A DNA stretch of 64,000 nt from Candidatus Parvarchaeota archaeon. Lineage in GTDB: Archaea > Nanobdellota > Nanobdellia > CSSed11-243R1. Numbering within the stretch: position 1 is the stretch's first letter; every line of letters begins with the position of its first letter. This document shows positions 16,873-24,797 of the stretch, one piece after another. The position numbers and the translations under genes are program-made. The stretch is from contig WALP01000030.1 in the NCBI GenBank assembly GCA_015522785.1, positions 1 through 64,000 of the forward strand. The letters are read 5' to 3'. A model generated the notes under the pieces. It was not told the DNA's origin. It was given only the letters and a program-made list of their open reading frames with translations, and made no database searches.

Positions 16873-17481
16873 ATGAAAAAGATATACCTCCTTGGAACAG
16901 AACATCACACATTAAAATATGTCAAAAGAGTTACAACTATAATAAAAAGATACAACATTGAATGTATTTTATATGAAACTGTTAAGGGAATAAACAAAAA
17001 AGAGCTATTCTCAATACTACCTTTATATTACATTTCGTTATATGTGTATTCTTATCTCCTTAAATCTATAAATAAAATCGGAGATTTTAATTATGTAATC
17101 TCATCTGCAAAAAGATTATCTATTCCATCATATAGAATTGATTTAACGATTAAGGATGTATTAACCTCAAAAAAATGGTTATATTTCCTACTTCAGACAA
17201 TAACTCCCTCTATTATTTTTTTTACATTTACAAATATTAATAGGCCTTTTATCTCACTGATAATTACAGTAATGATAACACCTATCTTTTTAGTTGGCTC
17301 AGTTGCACTGATAAGTATAAACCAAAGGAATAGAAACTTTGCAAAAAAGATAATAAAATATACAACATCAAAAAAGTACACAAACATATTATTTGTATGT
17401 GGGAAATATCACTTAAAGAGTGTAAAGAAGTTACTAACTAAACAAGAAAGAGATAATATTTCAGTGGAGATTATTACGTAA
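16873..17481 (+). CDS. Divergent TraB/PrgY-like membrane protein
   Basis: A 202-residue protein. The start, IYLLGTEHHTLKYVKRV, resembles the GTAHVS-type motif of TraB/TIKI proteins, and YNIECILYE occupies the place of the conserved V-x-E-L. Two membrane segments are at about 105-125 and 128-150, followed by LFVCGKYHLKSVKKLL, similar to the C-terminal G-x-x-H motif. TraB-fold proteins include putative metalloproteases. The membrane segments lie in the middle and the middle motifs are missing, so this is a shortened or distant relative. Codon use is very A+T-rich and Ile/Lys-rich, unlike the core genes, consistent with transfer or relaxed selection. Confidence 0.45.
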   Translation: MKKIYLLGTEHHTLKYVKRVTTIIKRYNIECILYETVKGINKKELFSILPLYYISLYVYSYLLKSINKIGDFNYVISSAKRLSIPSYRIDLTIKDVLTSKKWLYFLLQTITPSIIFFTFTNINRPFISLIITVMITPIFLVGSVALISINQRNRNFAKKIIKYTTSKKYTNILFVCGKYHLKSVKKLLTKQERDNISVEIIT

Positions 17482-17635
17482 AACTCACCACTCCCTCTCA
17501 TCATCAATTTCTCTGAGCGCTTGAGAAATTTTATTTATGATATTAACGAGAACCATGGCGCTGATAGTTCAAAGAAATAACATTCCCCTTTGAATAGAAG
17601 CAATATATAAACGCGGCTTTTCAATTGAACTTGAA

Positions 17636-17751
17636 AGCCTCGAGAGGGACTCGAACCCCCGACCCCCAGCTATCTTGCTTTCCGTCAACGCTTTCGCGAA
17701 GCGGAAAGGGCTGTTACAAGGCTGGTGCTCTACCAACTGAGCTACCGAGGC
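17636..17751 (-). tRNA. tRNA-Thr (TGT) with a 43-nt intron
   Basis: The sense strand starts GCCTCGGTAGCTCAGTTGG. Acceptor GCCTCGG/TCGAGGC, D stem GCTC/GAGC, anticodon stem CCAGC/GCTGG with loop CTTGTAA (anticodon TGT), T stem GGGGG/CCCTC with loop TTCGAGT. The discriminator is T and no CCA is encoded. An intron of about 43 nt (about 17672-17714) lies at canonical position 37/38 and consists almost wholly of the core sequence shared with introns in tRNA-Pro, Ala and Lys. Confidence 0.93.
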
Positions 17752-17851
17752 ACTTCTTGGCATACCTTCTTTCTAAGAAGGCGGTACCGAGGCTTATAAA
17801 TGAAGTGAGGTTTGACATTATTTAAATATTTTGCTTGTATTCAATTTTAAC

Positions 17852-18073
17852 ATGAAACTAAAGCCGTTCGGCACGAAAGACATAATAAGGATACTGATAA
17901 CTTTCGCGGTTGTGATTTTAGTCATATTCTTTGTGAATCCCTACTCGCAGTGGATTGTTTTCGGGGCGTTGGGACTTTTAGTGTACACCTTAGTTTTGGA
18001 ATTCGTCAAGTTTTACTTGGGCGTCAAGGATTTGAGAACGAAAAAGTACGAGATTGCGACACTTAAATTTTGA
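17852..18073 (+). CDS. Small two-helix membrane protein
   Basis: A 73-residue protein with membrane segments at about 9-28 and 32-54 and short basic ends. The ATG at 17852 follows TTTAAATATTTT by about 25 nt, so it is probably leaderless; an upstream start is less likely. The 3' end overlaps the convergent zinc-ribbon gene by 11 nt. Function unknown. Confidence 0.6.
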   Translation: MKLKPFGTKDIIRILITFAVVILVIFFVNPYSQWIVFGALGLLVYTLVLEFVKFYLGVKDLRTKKYEIATLKF

Positions 18074-18245
18074 TTACTTCCCACCCATTGTCTTTTAATT
18101 CCATAAGGTGTATTGCCCCGCAGACTTCACAGAAGTATTTTACTTCCCCTGTCTTTTTGTTTACAGCCATATAATGTGAATGCCTTCCACATCCAGGACA
18201 TCGCGGTATAGTTTTGACAATCTTTATGTCTTCATTGTAAGTCAT
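18063..18245 (-). CDS. Zinc-ribbon protein, 60 residues
   Basis: A small protein with two knuckles, CPGCGRHSHY and CEVCGAIH, spaced 20 residues apart as in zinc ribbons, with a C-terminal beta strand (GWEVIKI). It may act in nucleic-acid or protein binding; no specific family is recognised. It converges with the two-helix membrane protein. Confidence 0.65.
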   Translation of the reverse strand: MTYNEDIKIVKTIPRCPGCGRHSHYMAVNKKTGEVKYFCEVCGAIHLMELKDNGWEVIKI

Positions 18246-18302
18246 ATTTTAATTCCCTCGTAAATGGGAAACTTAAAATAATTTAAATGTCTTTCTGTGG
18301 GC

Positions 18303-18788
18303 ATGTCAAACGCCCAAGTTCACATTGCCGCAGGCACATTGGTGTCCCTCATACTCGCATTTGTGTTCTATAACTTTATACATATTGGGTTACTAGTGGT
18401 CATTTTGGGGATTATAATTGGAATTGTATCCTCAGAATTTCCTGACATTGACCACCCGAAAGCCCTTCCGAGAAAAATCCTCAGGGGAATAATGCCCGCT
18501 ATTGTTTTATTCACATTCCTTTATCTATTTTTCAAATGGAGAATGTGGGTAAGGGGATTCTGGAAAATTTCCCTGTTTTTGGCAGCTCCAGTTGTGATTC
18601 TTGCGACATATGAATATTTCATACCAAAACACAGGGGTGCCACGCACAAGTGGCCCGGACTTGCCGTCGTTGTTGCTCTAGCATTTTTGCTTTCGACAAT
18701 CGCGGGGCTAAGCGTTGTCAATGTTTTGGTAATCTCTACTTTTGCAGTATTGGGATTTTCAACTCATATTCTGCTTGACCATTTATAA
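18303..18788 (+). CDS. YdjM/DUF457-like membrane-bound metal-dependent hydrolase
   Basis: A 161-residue membrane protein with the family's scattered His/Asp motifs: VHIAAGTLVS near the start, SSEFPDIDHPKALP (about 45-60), KHRGATHKWPG (about 115), and HILLDHL at the C-terminus. Four or five hydrophobic segments separate them. The family is annotated as inner-membrane metal-dependent hydrolase; its physiological substrate is not known. The start is the ATG of MSNAQVH. Confidence 0.8.
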   Translation: MSNAQVHIAAGTLVSLILAFVFYNFIHIGLLVVILGIIIGIVSSEFPDIDHPKALPRKILRGIMPAIVLFTFLYLFFKWRMWVRGFWKISLFLAAPVVILATYEYFIPKHRGATHKWPGLAVVVALAFLLSTIAGLSVVNVLVISTFAVLGFSTHILLDHL

Positions 18789-19109
18789 TGGTGTCTTCTT
18801 TATTGTTTTCAAGAAATTGTCGTCGTTGTTTAATCTCAGGAATACGGCGAGTATATGCTTGCAAAATTTTTCCTTGATGGTGTGCCATCTACAGTCGCAG
18901 TTCCATGACTCCGGAAATTTCCTTTCGCTGAAGTATATGACAGAATGTGTTGTTCCATAGAGCTTGTCAACACAAGTAAATCCTATGTGCTTAGCGGTTA
19001 TATAATCAACTTTTACATCCTTCCACATTCTTTTCGCGGAGTCGTAGCTGGATTTTCCTATGTCTTTGTTTGATTCAATGCTTTTTGTCGAAAGAAATTT
19101 TATTTCCAT
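18783..19109 (-). CDS. SWIM zinc-finger protein
   Basis: A 108-residue protein with the C-x-C-x(n)-C-x-H pattern of SWIM domains (CDCRWHTIKEKFCKHILAV, about 70-90) preceded by SVIYFSERKFPESWN, typical of the strand before the motif. SWIM domains bind nucleic acid or protein in helicases and recombination factors; this is a stand-alone version. The ATG at 19109 is placed about 25 nt after CTTATAAG, supporting a leaderless start; the longer frame upstream is not needed. It overlaps the convergent YdjM-like gene by 6 nt. Confidence 0.8.
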   Translation of the reverse strand: MEIKFLSTKSIESNKDIGKSSYDSAKRMWKDVKVDYITAKHIGFTCVDKLYGTTHSVIYFSERKFPESWNCDCRWHTIKEKFCKHILAVFLRLNNDDNFLKTIKKTPL

Positions 19110-19183
19110 TAAGTATAATCCACTTCTTATAAGAATAAAAATGTTACCCAAATTTAAGAATGAAAAATATAGCAAAGGAAATT

Positions 19184-20116
19184 TTATTTCATATTCTCTT
19201 CATCTATCTTTTTGATTCCAAGTTCCTTATACAAGCTGTCAATGTCTTCCGCGGATAGATTGTTTATTACTCTTTTTATCTCCTTGATTACTTTTGCTTC
19301 GGGCGGAACTTTCTTGTTGCCGCTTTCAAGCTTTTTCAAGTCCTTGGAGATTTCCTGGATGAATTTGGTGTCAATCCCCTCTCCATGAAGGGCATTTATC
19401 ATCTCGCGTAAGGTGTATCCCCTTGCAAGTCCAAGCTTCAAGAACGCCCTTATATCCTCAACTGCATTTGTTCTCCTTATGTGCCTCTTGAAGTGCTTTG
19501 ACAAGTAGTAAATTAGTGCGATTACAACAGCAGCCACGCCGAGAATAGACAAAATTGTCAATATAGGTGTTATGTCAAACACCTTTATCTGCAGCTTTGG
19601 GCAGTCCTGCGGGCAGTTGTTTGATGTTTCTCCGAGCTCGCACACACCATTGCCGCAAAAGATGACACCCTTTGACGGAAGGACGCTCATTATCGTGGTA
19701 TTCGCATTAAATCCGCCAGGATATGTCAGGACAGTCACGAACTCCTGGCTGCCCACATCTTTTGGCTTTAAGGTATAAACGAGCATAGCCTCGGAGCCGG
19801 CTGACAACCCATCCCTAAAACTCCAGTGATATGCCGTTCTTATCTTTCCTTTGTAAGTGTATGTTTTCATGACTTCAAGAACGACGGAATTCTTGTTGTA
19901 CCCATAAACTGTCCAGTTGGATATTGCCCATCCATGCGGAATAAATTCCACCACGTCAAAAGCATCTATATTTGTCGAAGAGGTAAACTTAAGAGATATA
20001 TTAACATCATGTCCGACTTCTATTGGGCTTGGCATCTGCCTGTCGACACTGACGTCTCCAAGCGCCAAAGACAGTGAAACCAGCAGTAGCACTGCTAAGA
20101 TGACATACCTCCTCAT
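19184..20116 (-). CDS. Secreted/membrane-anchored protein with Cys-rich motif
   Basis: A 310-residue protein. The signal peptide covers residues 1-20 (RRYVILAVLLLVSLSLALG). The extracellular beta-rich domain at about 21-150 resembles DUF11-like repeats (VGHDVNISLKFTS, YTLKPKDVGSQEFV). A Cys motif at about 155-176 (CGNGVCELGETSNNCPQDC), one membrane segment at about 185-207, and a cytoplasmic charged C-terminus follow; the C-terminus has ALHGEGIDTKFIQEISKDL, a pattern seen in archaeal membrane-anchored proteins. Probably a surface protein with an inward regulatory tail. The start at the RRYV methionine is chosen for the signal peptide. Confidence 0.65.
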   Translation of the reverse strand: MRRYVILAVLLLVSLSLALGDVSVDRQMPSPIEVGHDVNISLKFTSSTNIDAFDVVEFIPHGWAISNWTVYGYNKNSVVLEVMKTYTYKGKIRTAYHWSFRDGLSAGSEAMLVYTLKPKDVGSQEFVTVLTYPGGFNANTTIMSVLPSKGVIFCGNGVCELGETSNNCPQDCPKLQIKVFDITPILTILSILGVAAVVIALIYYLSKHFKRHIRRTNAVEDIRAFLKLGLARGYTLREMINALHGEGIDTKFIQEISKDLKKLESGNKKVPPEAKVIKEIKRVINNLSAEDIDSLYKELGIKKIDEENMK

Positions 20117-20159
20117 GTGAAATAAGAATAGGTTTATTTTTATAAACATTTGTTTGGGA

Positions 20160-20261
20160 TGTCGGGGGGGAGATTTGAACTCCCGATCACCTGGTCATGA
20201 GCCAGGCATTCTACCAGACTAAACTATCGGGTTCCTCTTCCATGAAAAGGAATACCCCGAC
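20160..20261 (-). tRNA. tRNA with CAT anticodon (Met or Ile2) and an intron at position 8/9
   Basis: Anticodon stem CCTGG/CCAGG with loop CTCATGA (anticodon CAT), D stem GTTT/GAAT, T stem GGGAG/CTCCC with loop TTCAAAT, acceptor GTCGGGG/CCCCGAC, discriminator A. A 28-nt insertion separates the acceptor strand from the D stem. The flanks fit a bulge-helix-bulge (CGGG/CCCG central helix, GTA and ATA bulges), and splicing gives GTCGGGGTAGTTTAG with T8 restored. G1-C72 argues against initiator tRNA; elongator Met and agmatidine-type Ile cannot be separated. A second GTCGGGG lies 9 nt upstream; the TATA box TTTATAAA at 20293-20300 is spaced for a start there. Confidence 0.88.
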
Positions 20262-20330
20262 TTCCCCGACTATCAAAAAGAAAGAATTTGTGTTTATAAA
20301 AGTTGTTGAAAGAAAAAAATGAAAAGGAAT

Positions 20331-20738
20331 CTATCCACTGGTTAGTATCTTTTTTTTGACGTCTCTTATGGCTCTTTGCAAAACCGTTCTTCCGTTTCTA
20401 GTTAAGTATGCTTCTGTTTTAATTATATCCTCTAGAGCTCTTTCAATGTTTGCGGTGTAAATTCTCCCTACCAAACCTTCATTTTTGAGGATATCTTCAA
20501 CATCTTTGGTGCTTCGTTCTAGATAGTCTATGAATTCATCGACGGCAGAATATAGCTTAACTCCATATTTCTTCCCATTTTTGTCTCTTGAAATCATCAT
20601 TCGTTTTGCTTCTTCTTTGACATTGTATAACGCGTGCATATAAGCGTCAATGAAGGATTCTTTTTCTTCTTTCTGTGGTTTATCATAATGAGATGAAACT
20701 GACTCTGTCAATCTAGAATTTAGATCTGGTATTATCAC
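20331..20738 (-). CDS. Hypothetical helical protein, 135 residues
   Basis: A charged, alpha-helical protein (LYNVKEEAKRMMISRDKNGK, FIDYLERSTKDVEDILKN) of unknown family. The start is a GTG preceded by AAAGGTGAATATTA; it overlaps the upstream gene's stop by one base. The pair is probably one operon. Confidence 0.55.
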   Translation of the reverse strand: MIIPDLNSRLTESVSSHYDKPQKEEKESFIDAYMHALYNVKEEAKRMMISRDKNGKKYGVKLYSAVDEFIDYLERSTKDVEDILKNEGLVGRIYTANIERALEDIIKTEAYLTRNGRTVLQRAIRDVKKKILTSG

Positions 20739-21274
20739 TAATATTCACCTTTAATTATATCATCTAATGTTTTGTTAAGTTCATCTAAATGTTCTCCAAA
20801 TTTATCTAAATGTTTTTCAGCCTTATCTAGAGACTTATATAGATATTCTTCAGCTATATCTAGATGTTTTTCAAAATTATCTAAATCTTGATATATTATT
20901 TCAAATTTCGCGTTTGTGATTGCCAATTTGACTACATAGCTAAATGCTTTGAGTGCGTTATATTCTTTTGTTGTTTTATCGATTATCTCAATTAAGTCAT
21001 TTTTATTGTCTTGCATGTATTCTACCGCCAGTTTACTTATTTCCTTCGCTTTGGTTTCTGGTGCATATGTGCCGATTAGAGATAATAATATACTCTTTTC
21101 ATCTTCGCCTTTTTCTTCAAGGCGTTTGAGAAACTCCTCATCGTTGTTTATTTTTGCCCTTGCTTCTTTGTATAATTCTTTTCTTTCCTCATCGCTGAGA
21201 AGTTGAGTGTATATATCAACCAAAGGCATTAAAGGCTTCAAATCAATTGTCTCATTTTCCATTGGATAAACCAT
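20738..21274 (-). CDS. Hypothetical helical protein with heptad-like repeats, 178 residues
   Basis: First gene of a two-gene unit. The C-terminal half repeats an Asp-Leu-x4-Lys-His-Leu-Asp pattern (NFEKHLDIAEEYLYKSLDKA, KHLDKFGEHLDELNKTLDD), typical of a long amphipathic helix or coiled coil. The N-terminal half is acidic and helical. The start is an ATG after GGTGATTAAAT. No known family. Confidence 0.58.
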   Translation of the reverse strand: MVYPMENETIDLKPLMPLVDIYTQLLSDEERKELYKEARAKINNDEEFLKRLEEKGEDEKSILLSLIGTYAPETKAKEISKLAVEYMQDNKNDLIEIIDKTTKEYNALKAFSYVVKLAITNAKFEIIYQDLDNFEKHLDIAEEYLYKSLDKAEKHLDKFGEHLDELNKTLDDIIKGEY

Positions 21275-21321
21275 ATTTAATCACCAATTAGTAGTAGATA
21301 TTTTGATTTTAAATATCTTTC

Positions 21322-21720
21322 TTATCTTAATTCTTTTTTAATTTTATCGGCGATTTCCCTGAATTTTTCTGGTGTGTATTCCTTTGTTTTTCGTATGTTC
21401 ATCAAATCCTCCAGAGAATCGCCCTCAAGCTTTGGGAGGAGCCAGACGTGGGCATGAGGTACTTCATCTCCTATTACATAAGAAAGAACTTGTTCTGTAT
21501 TGAAGGCTTTTCTTATTGCCTGCGCAATTTTCTGTATGACTTTGTAGTATTCGTCTATGTTTGGCACATCCCAAACCCAACGAATATGTTCTTTTGGAAT
21601 CACCAATACATGCCCATCTGTAACCGGACGTATTGAAAGAAAGGCGAGGAATTTTTCATCTTCATAAACTTTGTAAGCATTTAGTTCACCGCTGACAATT
21701 TTGCAGAATGGACATTCCAT
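21322..21720 (-). CDS. HIT-family nucleotide-binding protein
   Basis: A 132-residue protein with N-terminal CPFC zinc-type pair, FLAFLSIRPVTDGHVLVIPKEH, and the histidine triad region reading PHAHVWLLP. The first two histidines of H-x-H-x-H are kept, while the third is Trp, a variant seen in some HIT proteins. Members hydrolyse or transfer nucleotidyl groups (for example adenosine phosphoramidate). It is the last gene of the operon with HEPN, MNT, CYTH and a membrane protein, only 1 nt after the upstream stop. Confidence 0.85.
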   Translation of the reverse strand: MECPFCKIVSGELNAYKVYEDEKFLAFLSIRPVTDGHVLVIPKEHIRWVWDVPNIDEYYKVIQKIAQAIRKAFNTEQVLSYVIGDEVPHAHVWLLPKLEGDSLEDLMNIRKTKEYTPEKFREIADKIKKELR

Positions 21721-21721
21721 T

Positions 21722-22327
21722 TTAATCTTCTAAGAATGGTCTCCCTGCGTTTGATAGGGGACAATCTGGTTTCTCCATGTACCATCTGTCAAGTATATGA
21801 TTTGCCTCCAAGAATGTTGGGAGGTAATACATCAATTGTGCCATAAGCCCTGTTGAAATGAGAGGATTCTGTGTTTTAATCATAAAGACACTGCTGACTG
21901 CGACTAGCGCCATATATGCCGGCGGTGCAACATAAGTAACAAACGCGTCTTTAAGATATTCTTTTTTTAGCTTTTGAACAGTTGAATAATATTCTTTAAG
22001 GCTTTCTTCCGCGAGTTGCCAGTATTTTTCTTCCATCTCTTCTGGAGTATCTTCTTCTTCAGCTAAGTTATGATATTCAGCAGCTTTTAGAAGGTAAGGA
22101 ATTGCAGCTTCTTTCATAGCTAAAGGAGTAATACTCTCTTTTATTGCCATATCTCTTGATAAGAATTCAATTAATTCTTTTTTGTTGCGGTAGTGGTGTG
22201 CCCGCCACCAGCCAACTGTGTCTACTGCCCGCATAGATGCATAACTACTTAGTTTGTCCATCTTTTTTTGTTTATATTCTTTAATTGGTTGTGACACGAT
22301 GTCTATAAGAGATTTAATTATCTTCAT
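21722..22327 (-). CDS. Hypothetical membrane protein in the CYTH/HEPN-MNT operon
   Basis: A 201-residue protein with a mainly soluble helical N-terminal part (VDTVGWWRAHHYRNKKELIEF, then EEKYWQLAEESLKEY) and two hydrophobic segments at about 135-155 and 160-182. The start overlaps the CYTH gene by 14 nt, so it is translationally coupled. Not a recognised family. Its place among nucleotide-handling genes suggests a membrane partner, which is inference. Confidence 0.6.
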   Translation of the reverse strand: MKIIKSLIDIVSQPIKEYKQKKMDKLSSYASMRAVDTVGWWRAHHYRNKKELIEFLSRDMAIKESITPLAMKEAAIPYLLKAAEYHNLAEEEDTPEEMEEKYWQLAEESLKEYYSTVQKLKKEYLKDAFVTYVAPPAYMALVAVSSVFMIKTQNPLISTGLMAQLMYYLPTFLEANHILDRWYMEKPDCPLSNAGRPFLED

Positions 22328-22859
22328 ATTTTACACCCATTTTTTCGAAGAGCAGGCGTACATAGCCCTTATGGATTATATTATCTTTTGGTAATTTAAG
22401 TTTGTCTATGAGATTGAGAATTCTCTTCTTTGCAACCTCACCATTGTCGGAGATTAACTGAAACTCAACAAAGTCGCCAAGTCCTTCAATTCTATCAAGA
22501 TTTATTTCAAAGTCGCCGAATGTTCCCCGCTCACGTGTTTTTATTTTTGAAATAACTTTCACGAAACCCATTTTTTCAAGAATTTTTTTCATATCATCTG
22601 GGTTGGAGATTTTTGTTTCATACTCCTCCCAAATACCCTGTTTACCTGTTAAGACTTTCATAGTGAAAAATGAATCATTATTCTCTCTGCGAATTCTAAG
22701 CAGATAAGAGCCGGATTTTTGTGTCTCTTTTTCTCTGCCCTTTAGTTTGTAGTAGTCATCGATTTGCTTTTTTGGCGCCTCAAATTTTGTTCCTAAATTT
22801 AATAATTTCTTTTTCGCATCTTCCAAGTTGTCGACTTTAACTTTTACTTCTATTTCCAT
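22314..22859 (-). CDS. CYTH-domain protein (class IV adenylate cyclase / triphosphatase family)
   Basis: A 181-residue protein with the CYTH signature EIEVKVKV at the N-terminus (the E-x-E-x-K motif), then QIDDYYKLK, YLLRIRRE, FTMKVLTGKQG and the acidic DFEINLDRIEGLGDFVEFQL strand. These residues line the tunnel that binds triphosphate and metal. Archaeal members can be inorganic or thiamine triphosphatases, or cAMP synthases. Its start overlaps the MNT gene by 23 nt. The reaction cannot be fixed from sequence, but the active-site residues look complete. Confidence 0.9.
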   Translation of the reverse strand: MEIEVKVKVDNLEDAKKKLLNLGTKFEAPKKQIDDYYKLKGREKETQKSGSYLLRIRRENNDSFFTMKVLTGKQGIWEEYETKISNPDDMKKILEKMGFVKVISKIKTRERGTFGDFEINLDRIEGLGDFVEFQLISDNGEVAKKRILNLIDKLKLPKDNIIHKGYVRLLFEKMGVKYEDN

Positions 22860-23469
22860 TTTTAAGCTCCTTTATGACTTTGGATTTAGCTATTCTAGAT
22901 GGGATGATTGCTGGAAATCTAAAGTATTTTATATTCCAACTATCTAAAAACTCTTTGAATTCTTCACTATTTTCAATAGGACTTAAAATTACCTCGTTTG
23001 AAAATTTTATTCCGTTTAGCTTTTCTAACATCCCTTTGTTATTATTTCTGCCATATAATGCATAGTAGAAGGACATTAATCTTGATTTGCTGAGATTTTT
23101 CACATTGTACTTGAATATCTCGTATGTTTCAAATCCTAAACCACTGAATATATATTTTTTATTTATTAGAGAGTATCCTTCAGTTAAGTATGCTTCACGA
23201 GCTAAAAATTTTGGGCTGAATAATTCCCTGTATGTTACTGAGGTAATCTCTATTTTTGGCATTACATTAATTAGTTCTTTGTTTAGTTTCTCTACCAGCG
23301 AATCGTCTATCTTTTTGTTAAAAATCACCATTAAATCTATGTCTCGTGGCGATTCTTTTCCTCTAACTGTAGACCCAAATAAAACTATGTCTACTATTTC
23401 TTTATTTTCTTTGTAAAATTTCTTAATAATTTGCCGGAATATTGAATTTTTTAATAAGTTTTTTAACAA
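22837..23469 (-). CDS. MNT-type nucleotidyltransferase (possible antitoxin partner)
   Basis: A 210-residue protein with an N-terminal minimal nucleotidyltransferase domain: VLFGSTVRGKESPRDIDLMV (G-S-x9-D-x-D), and a third acidic strand at IEITSV. The C-terminal about 100 residues are not assigned. In HEPN-MNT pairs the MNT enzyme adenylylates the HEPN partner and neutralises it. The start lies inside the upstream HEPN-like gene (47-nt overlap), a strong sign of coupling; it also overlaps the CYTH gene. Confidence 0.78.
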   Translation of the reverse strand: MLKNLLKNSIFRQIIKKFYKENKEIVDIVLFGSTVRGKESPRDIDLMVIFNKKIDDSLVEKLNKELINVMPKIEITSVTYRELFSPKFLAREAYLTEGYSLINKKYIFSGLGFETYEIFKYNVKNLSKSRLMSFYYALYGRNNNKGMLEKLNGIKFSNEVILSPIENSEEFKEFLDSWNIKYFRFPAIIPSRIAKSKVIKELKNGNRSKS

Positions 23470-23821
23470 AATTTATCACCTTGTCGCATTTTTGTTTTCC
23501 TATTGACATCCTATATGTATCCCTGTAAATTTTGAATAGCTTGTTGAGTTCTATATATTCATTTGGAAAATATTCTCTTAGCAGTTCAAATCTCTCATTA
23601 TGATCTTTAGGTATTTTGCCAACGCTTGTAAGCAAGACAAAGTCTAATAAAGAAAAACAAACTTTAAACCATAATATTGTTGCTGAGGTATAATCCTTCG
23701 AGTTATAGACTAATTTTGCCGAGTTAATGAATTTGTTTATGTTTGTGAGGAGTTCTTTAGATGCCATGCTGGTTATACCAACAAAATCATTGTTTTTAAG
23801 CTTTTCTGTTGGGTTAACCAA
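23423..23821 (-). CDS. HEPN-like domain protein (MNT partner)
   Basis: A 132-residue helical protein that resembles HEPN domains: INKFINSAKLVYNSKDYTSA as the first long helix pair, then FKVCFSLLDFVLL, and a last helix before the MNT gene. The catalytic R-x4-6-H of toxic HEPN RNases is not seen in the C-terminal part (it reads RDTYRMSIGKQK), so RNase activity is doubtful. Order and the 47-nt overlap with the MNT gene fit an HEPN-MNT unit. It starts 1 nt before the upstream gene's stop. Confidence 0.6.
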   Translation of the reverse strand: MVNPTEKLKNNDFVGITSMASKELLTNINKFINSAKLVYNSKDYTSATILWFKVCFSLLDFVLLTSVGKIPKDHNERFELLREYFPNEYIELNKLFKIYRDTYRMSIGKQKCDKVINFVKKLIKKFNIPANY

Positions 23822-24304
23822 CTATTGTTTATATCCTATTTTTCTTAAAAATTCTTTTCGTTCTTTTATTTTGTCTTTATCTTCGATACCTTTCGGTTTG
23901 CTGCCATCAATCACTCCAAGAATCCCTCTTCCTTGTTCTGTTTCTGCGACGATTACCTCGGTAGGATTGGCTGTTGCCGTAAAAATGTTGCAGACTTCAG
24001 GCACCATTTTGATTGCATTAAGCACATTTATTGGGTAGCCATTTCTTAAGAAAATTATGAATGTATGCCCCGCGCCAATTTTATACGCCTGTTCTGCAGC
24101 TGCATTCTCAAGTTCTTCATCATTTCCGGTGTGCCTGATTAAGCAGTCGCCGGATGCTTCTACGAAACCAATTCCAAATGTTATGTTTGGGTTTGAGGTT
24201 ACAATTGCTTCGTAAATATCTTCCACAGATTTTATAAAGTGTGTTTGCCCCAAAATTAAGTTGGTGTCTTTGGGAGAATTGATTTTGATAATTTTTGTTT
24301 CCAT
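23822..24304 (-). CDS. Adenosine-specific kinase family protein (DUF355)
   Basis: A 160-residue protein recognised by FGIGFVEASGDCLIRHTGND, IGAGHTFIIFLRNGYPINVLNAI, VPEVCNIFTATANPTEVI and QGRGILGVIDG. The family (COG1839) has been described as adenosine-binding or adenosine-specific kinase; its physiological role is poorly known. The start is an ATG after AAAGGTGATATTT. Directly followed by the HEPN-MNT-CYTH operon on the same strand, so it may be the first gene. Confidence 0.88.
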   Translation of the reverse strand: METKIIKINSPKDTNLILGQTHFIKSVEDIYEAIVTSNPNITFGIGFVEASGDCLIRHTGNDEELENAAAEQAYKIGAGHTFIIFLRNGYPINVLNAIKMVPEVCNIFTATANPTEVIVAETEQGRGILGVIDGSKPKGIEDKDKIKERKEFLRKIGYKQ

Positions 24305-24402
24305 AAATATCACCTTTATTATACCTGGTATTGTTACTTTTTATTATTTATTACCACTAATTGATAGTAACATTTATAAATGATGGTGTCTATGTAATTA
24401 AT

Positions 24403-24789
24403 ATGGGTTATAAAGAGGATGGTAAAAGTGAAATATCTTATCTTGTTTTAAATAGGGAAACAGTTGATTTATTTGAGAAATATCTTCCTAAAGTTATAAA
24501 CAAAGCAGACAAGGTGATTTTAATTGGGAATGCTAATGTAACTGCTCATGATTTAATTAATGTTGAAGATGATTGGAAAAATTCTATTAGTTTAGCTGGT
24601 GGATATTCTTTTTCAGGTTCTTCGAATGGATTTAATGTGGGTAATAACTATTTTGTTCTTACTAATCCATATATAATTAAAATTAATCCTGACACATTAG
24701 ATTTAAAAGTTGTCAAATTTTATGAAAAAGTTGATTTGCTTAAAGATGAAGTTGTTAAAACATTGGAAGAAGAAGTTGTTTATTCATAA
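24403..24789 (+). CDS. Hypothetical protein, 128 residues
   Basis: A soluble alpha/beta protein with Gly/Ser-rich middle (LAGGYSFSGSSNGFNVG) and a C-terminal helix (KVDLLKDEVVKTLEEE). The interior segment DKVILIGNANVTAHD looks like a Rossmann-type strand-turn but does not match a family I know. The ATG at 24403 sits about 22 nt after AACATTTATAAAT, so it is read as leaderless. It ends 8 nt before the tRNA-Ala gene on the opposite strand. Confidence 0.55.
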   Translation: MGYKEDGKSEISYLVLNRETVDLFEKYLPKVINKADKVILIGNANVTAHDLINVEDDWKNSISLAGGYSFSGSSNGFNVGNNYFVLTNPYIIKINPDTLDLKVVKFYEKVDLLKDEVVKTLEEEVVYS

Positions 24790-24797
24790 TTTCTTAG

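Noticed and set aside
17485-17556. 23-codon frame MVLVNIINKISQALREIDD on the minus strand
   Set aside because: It looks helical, but is too short and lacks a ribosome site or clear TATA box, so it is not annotated.
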